From assembly GCA_045545665.1 (NCBI GenBank), contig JAZQBL010000051.1, forward strand, positions 1 to 44,510: 44,510 nucleotides of DNA, in the 5' to 3' direction. Position 1 is the first letter of the stretch, and each line of letters begins with the position of its first letter. The position numbers and the translations under genes were made by a program. The stretch comes from RGIG7213 sp045545665 (GTDB taxonomy: Bacteria > Bacillota > Clostridia > Oscillospirales > CAG-272). Below are positions 39,732 through 44,510 of this stretch, piece after piece. The notes below the pieces were generated by a model. The model was given only the letters and a program-made list of their open reading frames with translations, did no database searches and was not told the origin of the DNA.

Positions 39732-41666
39732 TTATATGTCGAGGTTCGTTACGTATTTGGCGTTCTTTTCTATGAAATCACGTCTCGGCTCGACCTTGTC
39801 GCCCATAAGAGTCGAGAATATCTCATCGCACTTTATGGCGTCGTCTATCGTAACACGGAGGATGGTTCTCGTTTTGGGGTCCATCGTCGTTTCCCAAAGC
39901 TCTTCCTTGTCCATTTCACCAAGACCTTTGAAGCGTTCCACACGGAAGTTTCCGCCAAGCTCGGCGACGATCTCTTCTTTTTCCTCGTCGTTGTATGCAA
40001 ATCTTTCCGTTTTGCCCTTAGTTATTCTGTAAAGGGGAGGCATTGCGGAATATACGTGGCCGTCCTCTATGAGCTTTCTCATATGACGGAAGAAAAGCGT
40101 CAAAAGCAAAATTCTTATGTGCGAACCGTCGACGTCGGCATCCGCCATTATTATTATCTTACCGTATCTGAGCTTGCTTATATCGAAATCCGAGCCGATA
40201 CCGCATCCGATAGCCTGTATTATAGGCAGAACGGAGGGGTTTGAATAAACCTTATCGACACGGCTTTTTTCAACGTTAAGAACTTTACCTCTCAAAGGAA
40301 GGATAGCCTGGTAACGGCTGTCGCGGCCGTCCTTTGCGGAACCGCCCGCGGAATCTCCCTCGACTAAGAAAAGCTCTGTAAGCTCGGCGCTTCTTTCGTG
40401 GCAGTCGGCAAGCTTTCCGGGAAGCTGGAAGCCTTCAAGTGCGCCTTTTCTGTTTCTTACGGCTTCTCTTGCACGGCGTGCTTCTTCTCTCGCTCTTGCG
40501 GCAATTATGGATTTTTCCATTATCGCCTTACCGACTGACGGGTTTTCTTCAAGATATTCTTCAAGCTTTTTCGATACTATCGAATCGACGAACGTTCTTA
40601 CCTCGCTGTTGCCGAGCTTTGCCTTCGTCTGGCTTTCAAACTGGGCGTCTGGAAGCTTTACGGAAATAACGACGCAGATACCTTCTCTTACGTCCTCACC
40701 CATAAGGTTTTTATCTCCGTCCTTGAGGAGCTTTACCTTACGGCCGTAATCGTTCATTACCTTCGTTAAGGCTGTTTTAAAGCCCGTTTCGTGCGTACCG
40801 CCTTCGATAGTCGACATATTGTTTGCAAACGTCACTATCGTCTCGCTGAGCGTATCGTTATACTGAATAGCGACCTCGGCGGTCATATCGCCCGACTGTC
40901 CGTTTATATATATTACGTCGTTGTGTACGGGGGTACACGCTTTTTTCTGATTTAAGTATTCAACGAAGCTCTTTATACCGCCTTCATAGTAAAGGATCTC
41001 CGATACGGGCTCGTCGCCTCTTACGTCAACAAGCTCTATGCAAACGCCGGCGTTAAGAAACGCCTGCTCTCTCATTCTGTCAAGAACGGCTTCGTAATCG
41101 AATACAGTCTCTTCAAATATCGTGGGATCGGGCTTGAATCTTACGTAAAGACCGTGTTTTTCACCACAGTCGCCCTCTTCCTTGAAAGGCTCTTTTACTA
41201 CGCCTTTTTCAAATTTTTCGGTGTATTTTCTTCCGCCGTGGCAGTTTTCTACCTCTACCCATTCGGAAAGGGCGTTTACAACGGATGCACCGACACCGTG
41301 AAGACCTCCCGATATCTTGTATCCGCCGCCTCCGAATTTACCGCCTGCGTGAAGAACGGTGAAAACGACTTCAAGAGTCGGCGTTCCCGTCTTCGCGTTG
41401 ATTCCCGCAGGAATACCACGTCCGTCATCCTGAACGGAACAGCTGTTGTCGGGATGCAGAGTTACGGTTATCTTTTTGCAGTAGCCTGCCATGGCTTCGT
41501 CGATGGAGTTATCGACTATTTCATTTATAAGATGGTGAAGTCCTTTTATAGATGTCGTACCGATGTACATACCGGGGCGTTTTCTTACAGCTTCAAGTCC
41601 TTCAAGTACTTGTATCTGCTCGTCACCGTAGTTGTTTTCGGCGTTGTTCATTATGGGCTCGTCCAT
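39732..41666 (-). CDS. gyrB: DNA gyrase subunit B
   Basis: 644 residues, the usual length of Firmicute GyrB. ATPase part: EAVRKRPGMYIGTT, the catalytic-region NEIVDNSIDEAMAGYC, DDGRGIPAG and GGLHGVGASVVNAL. Toprim part: LVEGDSAGGSAKDGRDS and MADADVDGSHIRILLLT. The closing ERFKGLGEMDKEELWETTMDP and the tail KNAKYVTNLDI are typical. AGGAAG precedes the ATG with 8-base spacing. It follows remB by one base and precedes the PfkB-like gene. Confidence 0.98.
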   Translation of the reverse strand: MDEPIMNNAENNYGDEQIQVLEGLEAVRKRPGMYIGTTSIKGLHHLINEIVDNSIDEAMAGYCKKITVTLHPDNSCSVQDDGRGIPAGINAKTGTPTLEVVFTVLHAGGKFGGGGYKISGGLHGVGASVVNALSEWVEVENCHGGRKYTEKFEKGVVKEPFKEEGDCGEKHGLYVRFKPDPTIFEETVFDYEAVLDRMREQAFLNAGVCIELVDVRGDEPVSEILYYEGGIKSFVEYLNQKKACTPVHNDVIYINGQSGDMTAEVAIQYNDTLSETIVTFANNMSTIEGGTHETGFKTALTKVMNDYGRKVKLLKDGDKNLMGEDVREGICVVISVKLPDAQFESQTKAKLGNSEVRTFVDSIVSKKLEEYLEENPSVGKAIMEKSIIAARAREEARRAREAVRNRKGALEGFQLPGKLADCHERSAELTELFLVEGDSAGGSAKDGRDSRYQAILPLRGKVLNVEKSRVDKVYSNPSVLPIIQAIGCGIGSDFDISKLRYGKIIIMADADVDGSHIRILLLTLFFRHMRKLIEDGHVYSAMPPLYRITKGKTERFAYNDEEKEEIVAELGGNFRVERFKGLGEMDKEELWETTMDPKTRTILRVTIDDAIKCDEIFSTLMGDKVEPRRDFIEKNAKYVTNLDI

Positions 41667-41667
41667 T

Positions 41668-41916
41668 TTAAAAACTTCCTTTCTTTGCTCTTTTTTTAAG
41701 TATCTTTGGCGATATCTGGGACATATACACGGTGCCGTCGTTCATCAGGATAAACGACTTCGGTATCTCGTTTGTCGTAACTTTAAGCTTTCCGTCGGCT
41801 TCCGCTTCTCTCAAAGCTTTTCTCGTTACGGGCGATACGGTCGATGTGTCCGTGTCAAAAACGCCCACGATATCAGAGGAATATATTATCTTTTCATTTC
41901 CGATAAATAAGTACAT
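41668..41916 (-). CDS. remB: RemB/YaaB-like DUF370 protein
   Basis: 82 residues. MYLFIGNEKIIYSSDIVGVFD and the SFILMNDGTVYMSQISPKILKKRA ending match the DUF370 group to which Bacillus RemB (YaaB) belongs, an Lsr2-like oligomeric DNA-binding regulator relative. In Firmicutes this gene normally lies between recF and gyrB. Here gyrB follows one base later, but recF is missing upstream, replaced by repeats and a plus-strand element. AAGGTATAAA precedes the start. Confidence 0.88.
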   Translation of the reverse strand: MYLFIGNEKIIYSSDIVGVFDTDTSTVSPVTRKALREAEADGKLKVTTNEIPKSFILMNDGTVYMSQISPKILKKRAKKGSF

Positions 41917-41927
41917 TTTATACCTTG

Positions 41928-42066
41928 TATCTGTTATCTGTTATCTGTTATCTCATTTTTGCCCACGCCCTACATCATGCGGGTCGTCGTGGGCGCCGAC
42001 CCCTACCGATTTTATCTATTATCTGTTATCTCATTTTTCATCTACGCCTCCTCCCGTACCCCCCTC
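41928..42066. repeat. TATCTGT tandem heptamers and dispersed intergenic repeat
   Basis: Three exact TATCTGT units (41928-41948) and a TATCTCA unit follow the remB start region upstream. A second TTATCTGTTATCTC block around 42018-42032 leads into the 28-base stretch 42030-42057 that is identical to 34601-34628. In between is a GC-rich segment with GTCGTGGGCGCCGAC. Non-coding; similar modules elsewhere in the window mark it as a genome-wide intergenic repeat. Confidence 0.75.
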
Positions 42067-42093
42067 GGGGGAGGCGAACCGTCCGGGACGTCG
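42067..42093 (+). repeat. 27-bp direct repeat, left copy
   Basis: Starts GGGGGAGGCGAACCG and ends GGGACGTCG. The identical sequence occurs at 42238-42264, so the pair brackets the GTGATAT hairpin array. Confidence 0.9.
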
Positions 42094-42116
42094 ACACATA
42101 CGATTTTACGTCAGGA

Positions 42117-42232
42117 GATATGCCGACTTCGTCGGCGTGATATTTTCGCTTCGCGAAAGTGATATTAACCTTTCGGTTTCGTGATATGCTGACTCCGTCA
42201 GCGTGATATTCTATTCGCCTGTGGCGAATAGA
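42117..42232. repeat. GTGATAT-spaced hairpin array (22-bp period)
   Basis: Five hairpins separated by exact GTGATAT heptamers (42137-42143, 42159-42165, 42181-42187, 42203-42209; a GATAT precedes the first). Hairpins: GCCGAC-TTC-GTCGGC, TTTCGC-TTC-GCGAAA, T-AACC-TTTC-GGTT-TC, GCTGAC-TCC-GTCAGC (each 15 bases) and TCTATTCGCC-TGT-GGCGAATAGA (23 bases). Arms differ between units yet keep pairing. On the minus strand the loops read GAA, GAA, GAAA, GGA and ACA; GCGAAGC, present in the second unit, is a known extra-stable DNA mini-hairpin. Confidence 0.92.
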
Positions 42233-42237
42233 ATTAC

Positions 42238-42264
42238 GGGGGAGGCGAACCGTCCGGGACGTCG
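42238..42264 (+). repeat. 27-bp direct repeat, right copy
   Basis: Identical to 42067-42093. The DNA from here to the XRE promoter (42265-42455) has no gene; it holds a pyrimidine-rich stretch, an A-rich stretch and one terminator-like hairpin. Confidence 0.9.
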
Positions 42265-42352
42265 GTTCCTACAATTAGCCTTCCCCCACCGTCCCACACC
42301 CGGCGGGCGCTTTTGTCATTGCTCGTGTTACAAAAACAAAAAAAGAGAACGA

Positions 42353-42391
42353 AGGGAGGCACTCCGTAAGGAAGTTGTCTCCCTATTATTT
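42353..42391 (+). terminator. Terminator-like hairpin left of the mobile element
   Basis: AGGGAGGCA and TGTCTCCCT pair (one wobble) around 14 bases, followed by ATTATTTT. It could insulate the element's promoter from reading on the left; no gene ends here. Confidence 0.4.
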
Positions 42392-42455
42392 TCGTCTTAT
42401 TTTGTGTCTGTCTTTCAAATTCAAAACAAAATATAGTGTTTATTATGAAAAAGAC

Positions 42456-42484
42456 TTGACATTTTTGGTAAGATGTGTTATACT
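42456..42484 (+). promoter_or_regulatory. Promoter of the XRE/ImmA genes
   Basis: TTGACA (42456-42461), 17 bases, TATACT (42479-42484). The start codon is about 50 bases downstream, with AAGGAGGAAATACT before it. Confidence 0.88.
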
Positions 42485-42493
42485 TTTGGTAAG
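42463..42493 (+). promoter_or_regulatory. Direct-repeat operator for the XRE repressor
   Basis: TTTTGGTAAG occurs twice (42463-42472 in the spacer, 42484-42493 just after the -10 box), 21 bp apart, two turns of the helix. Bound protein would block the promoter. Assignment to the XRE protein encoded next is inferred from the position. Confidence 0.65.
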
Positions 42494-42532
42494 TAGGAGT
42501 AGAGGTTACTCCGCATATAAGGAGGAAATACT

Positions 42533-42844
42533 ATGAGTAAAGCATTTGGACAGAGGTTATTAAACCTATTACAAAAACAAGGTATAACACAAAAGGAGCT
42601 TGCTGATAGAATTAACACCACTGAAGCCACGCTCTCTCGTTACGTTTCCGGCGACAGAGAGCCTAAAGCGGATATGCTTGCAAACATCGCTACCGCCCTG
42701 CATACCACTTCTGATTATCTGCTCGGTATAGAGTCTGATGATTTTGATTTCCCGAAGGTAGAGCGTTTGTTGGCAAGAAACTCCGCAACAATGTCGGAAA
42801 AACAAAAACGAGCACTTATTTCTGCTTTGTTCGGGGAGGACTAA
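42533..42844 (+). CDS. XRE-family repressor of a mobile element (ImmR-like)
   Basis: 103 residues. The helix-turn-helix (about 8-62) reads LLNLLQKQGITQKELADRINTTEATLSRYVSGDREPK followed by ANIATALHTTSDYLLG, classic XRE. The short C-terminal part is helical. Followed after two bases by an ImmA-type protease gene, the pair that in ICEBs1 and many phages forms the ImmR/ImmA switch, where the protease destroys the repressor during DNA damage or quorum signalling. Promoter and repeats upstream fit self-repression. Confidence 0.9.
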   Translation: MSKAFGQRLLNLLQKQGITQKELADRINTTEATLSRYVSGDREPKADMLANIATALHTTSDYLLGIESDDFDFPKVERLLARNSATMSEKQKRALISALFGED

Positions 42845-42846
42845 TA

Positions 42847-43395
42847 TTGGCATTTAGATTATCAGATAAGCGTTGTGAGAAAATTAAGGAGATTGTGGTC
42901 AACACTTTCGAAGAACTTAACATCCGATGTATTCCGATAAGTGCCTTTGAAATGGCTACAAAACTCGGTGCGGTGGTAGTCCCTTATTCCTCAAAATCCG
43001 AAGAAACACGTCAGCTTATGATGGAAAGAAGCGAGGACGGATTTACTATCAAGAAAGATGGCGTGTGGTACATTTTTTATAACGATGCAAAAGGCTACGG
43101 ACGTGTCAACAATACCCTCACCCACGAATGTGGACATATAGTGTTGGATCACACGGAAGAAAGCGAATTGGCAGAAGCCGAAGCGAAGTTTTTTGCAAAG
43201 TATGCTCTCGCTCCGCCCGTCCTCATTCACAAATTAGAGTTAAAGGATGCCTACGAGGTTTACAAGTATTTTGATATCAGCCTTGAAGCAGCAGGCTACG
43301 CCTTCTCTTACTATCGTAAATGGTTGACTTACGGCAATAAGGATTATACCAATTACGAAATACGATTACTCCAGCTTTTCAAAGAAGCTATGTAA
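42847..43395 (+). CDS. ImmA/IrrE-family metallopeptidase
   Basis: 182 residues from a TTG start, with GGGGAGGACTAATA before it. Contains the zinc motif HECGH in NTLTHECGHIVLDHTEESELAEAEAKFFAKYALAP, the signature of ImmA/IrrE (old DUF955), with the downstream glutamate supplying the third ligand. Expected to cleave the XRE repressor encoded just before it and so release the element. The C-terminal part is helical and ends FKEAM. Confidence 0.92.
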   Translation: MAFRLSDKRCEKIKEIVVNTFEELNIRCIPISAFEMATKLGAVVVPYSSKSEETRQLMMERSEDGFTIKKDGVWYIFYNDAKGYGRVNNTLTHECGHIVLDHTEESELAEAEAKFFAKYALAPPVLIHKLELKDAYEVYKYFDISLEAAGYAFSYYRKWLTYGNKDYTNYEIRLLQLFKEAM

Positions 43396-43427
43396 TAGAA
43401 AATTAAGAGAAAGGACGGTGATGTTAT

Positions 43428-43628
43428 ATGATTGTAAAGGTCGTACAAATAGAAAAAGCACTCGGTAAATTGCGGCAACAATTTACAAAGTGCGTTCTCT
43501 TTGGATGCGAGCATCCAATATTCTGCTACAAGTATTATGCCACATCTGAAGAAAAATTGCAAGAACTATTGATGTTTTTACGAAAAAAATTTGCGATTTT
43601 CTGCAAAGAACAGATGAGGTGGGCATAA
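43428..43628 (+). CDS. Small hypothetical protein of the mobile element
   Basis: 66 residues after GGACGGTGATGTTAT. Mostly helical and basic (VVQIEKALGKLRQQFTK...EEKLQELLMFLRKKF) with cysteines at about residues 22, 27, 33 and 59. Not recognised. Position between the ImmA gene and the DUF4417 gene, on the same strand and close-packed, supports it as part of the element. Confidence 0.6.
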   Translation: MIVKVVQIEKALGKLRQQFTKCVLFGCEHPIFCYKYYATSEEKLQELLMFLRKKFAIFCKEQMRWA

Positions 43629-43631
43629 TAT

Positions 43632-44297
43632 ATGTCAAGAAAAAATGGCACTCGAAATGGGTGCAAAGACGTTTTTCACGCATTTTTAGTAAAAAATGCA
43701 ACCTACGATAGTCCACTTGAAATCCCGTGCTTAAAAACAGAAATGCAAAAGCCTAACAAGCTCATTGCATTTTCAAAGGCGGTACACATTACCGAATATG
43801 ATGCTTGGGTGCATTTTTACGAGGACGATACCTCTTTTGAAAGGTTATGGAATAGACCTAACACCTATCTCCCTATCCTAAAGAAATTCAAAGGGGTTAT
43901 ATCTCCCGATTTTAGTGTCTATCGAGATATGCCGTTGGTAATGCAACAATGGAATATTTATCGTAGCCGTGCAATCGGTCATTGGTTGCAAGAAAACGGA
44001 ATACCCGTCATCCCAAATATACGCTTTGGCGATGATCGTACATTTGAATTATCTTGTGCGGGTATAAACAAGCACGGGGTAATCGCAGTAGGATCTCACG
44101 GCTGCATAAGGCTACTGAGCGAACGCAAGTATTTTATAAACGGCTTAAAATATGTGATTAACACATTAGAGCCAAAAACCATTGTGGTATATGGTGCTAC
44201 ACCGGACGAAGTTTTCGCACAGTATAAAGAAATTGGGATTGAAATACTGCAATTCGACAGCGACTTTATGCAAAGTCGAAAGGCGGTGAGTGCTTAA
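43632..44297 (+). CDS. DUF4417 protein
   Basis: 221 residues, start after GAGGTGGGCATAATAT. The pattern FHFYEDDTSFERLW-like (WVHFYEDDTSFERLWNRP), ISPDFSVYRDMPLVMQQWNIYRSRAIGHW, NIRFGDDRTFEL and VGSHGCIRLLSERKYF is that of DUF4417, a family found mostly in phages and integrative elements of Firmicutes; its function is not known to me. Ends with an overlap of one base with the next ORF (TAATG). Confidence 0.85.
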   Translation: MSRKNGTRNGCKDVFHAFLVKNATYDSPLEIPCLKTEMQKPNKLIAFSKAVHITEYDAWVHFYEDDTSFERLWNRPNTYLPILKKFKGVISPDFSVYRDMPLVMQQWNIYRSRAIGHWLQENGIPVIPNIRFGDDRTFELSCAGINKHGVIAVGSHGCIRLLSERKYFINGLKYVINTLEPKTIVVYGATPDEVFAQYKEIGIEILQFDSDFMQSRKAVSA

Positions 44298-44510
44298 TGG
44301 GTGCAGGCTTTCACGGTGGTTTTGGCGGCACTCACGGTGCAGGCGAAAACCACAAAGATTACATTGAAAATACTCTGCCCAAGAGTTCACCTATTAAAAT
44401 TCCGTCCTCTGCTACAGTAAAAGAAGAACAGAAAAACGGATACGACCAAGTTAAATATACTTGGAAAAAGGGTGATTATTCTTATACAAGCCGTTGGCAC
44501 ACCCGCACCC
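44297..44510 (+). CDS. Gly/His-rich protein, 5' part, cut by window edge
   Basis: From ATG at 44297 (overlapping the DUF4417 stop by one base, with GGCGGTGAG upstream) the frame is open to the end, 71 codons. It starts MGAGFHGGFGGTHGAGENH, then a Lys/Ser-rich stretch and YDQVKYTWKKGDYSYTSRWH. The Gly/His start is like that of some phage or secreted-toxin-type proteins next to DUF4417, but I cannot name it. Coupled to DUF4417. Confidence 0.65.
   Translation, partial: MGAGFHGGFGGTHGAGENHKDYIENTLPKSSPIKIPSSATVKEEQKNGYDQVKYTWKKGDYSYTSRWHTRT

Noticed and set aside
41732..42184. 150-residue plus-strand open frame across remB and the repeats
   Set aside because: Antisense to remB and then reads through non-coding repeats and the hairpin array; no ribosome site.
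42117..42232. CRISPR array
   Set aside because: The constant part is only 7 bp and the variable parts are palindromes; no cas gene is present.
42265..42455. tRNA gene as an integration site for the mobile element
   Set aside because: No cloverleaf or T-loop GTTCGAnnC pattern could be found in the gap.

Overview
The window looks like a chromosomal segment of an anaerobic member of the Clostridia (Firmicutes), probably an uncultured gut Oscillospirales-type organism. The evidence is a clostridial-style RemB-GyrB-GyrA locus, a DarA c-di-AMP receptor, a split ThrE exporter, YfmF/YfmH peptidases, an SPQTG sortase substrate, AGGAGG-type ribosome sites and moderate GC judged by eye. Almost every core gene lies on the minus strand.

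Layout. (1) Positions 1-6.1 kb are accessory and AT-richer: a truncated BlaR1-type sensor with its BlaI repressor, a TetR regulator translationally coupled to a sortase-anchored repeat protein, two degenerate repeat loci that each carry a tiny abrB-like 5' fragment, a small membrane ORF and an esterase. (2) Positions 6.2-19.0 kb, minus strand: fba, an acyl-ACP thioesterase, an M23-fold protein lacking its metal ligands, serine acetyltransferase, cysS, a homocysteine methyltransferase, two paralogous lipoproteins, truB and mfd. (3) Positions 19.1-27.4 kb: a ten-gene set (5'-nucleotidase YfbR, TcdA, an ABC exporter with zinc ribbon, DUF1854, DarA, a repressor-like protein, both ThrE halves, a lipoprotein and a GH2 enzyme) ending at a clear terminator. 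(4) Positions 27.4-34.5 kb: a CBM9-like surface protein with its own promoter, then a tightly overlapping operon (sugar isomerase/epimerase, yfmF, yfmH, lgt, folD), and a small plus-strand membrane gene. (5) Positions 34.7-41.9 kb: a WG-repeat protein, then remB-gyrB-(degenerate PfkB)-gyrA. (6) Positions 41.9-42.5 kb hold repeats only. (7) From 42.5 kb to the end, on the plus strand, is the start of an integrated mobile element: XRE repressor, ImmA-type protease, a small ORF, a DUF4417 protein and a truncated Gly/His-rich ORF.

The most unusual signal is a set of non-coding hairpin arrays. At 42117-42232 there are five different hairpins separated by an invariant GTGATAT heptamer with an exact 22-bp period. 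The arms change between units but stay complementary, and the array lies between two 27-bp direct repeats. A related array with different spacers lies just 3' of gyrA (36083-36256), so the gyrase locus has an array on each side. A smaller pair of hairpins is at 28684-28738. These look like one class of structured repeat, and their function cannot be told from the sequence alone.

Other points of interest: a PfkB-family protein between gyrB and gyrA that has lost the catalytic GAGD aspartate; absence of recF next to remB, where a mobile element now sits; a degenerate M23 protein; an 18-bp coding minisatellite in the tail of lgt; and well-resolved promoters and operators for the BlaI, TetR, CBM9 and XRE genes. 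No tRNA, rRNA or CRISPR array was found.
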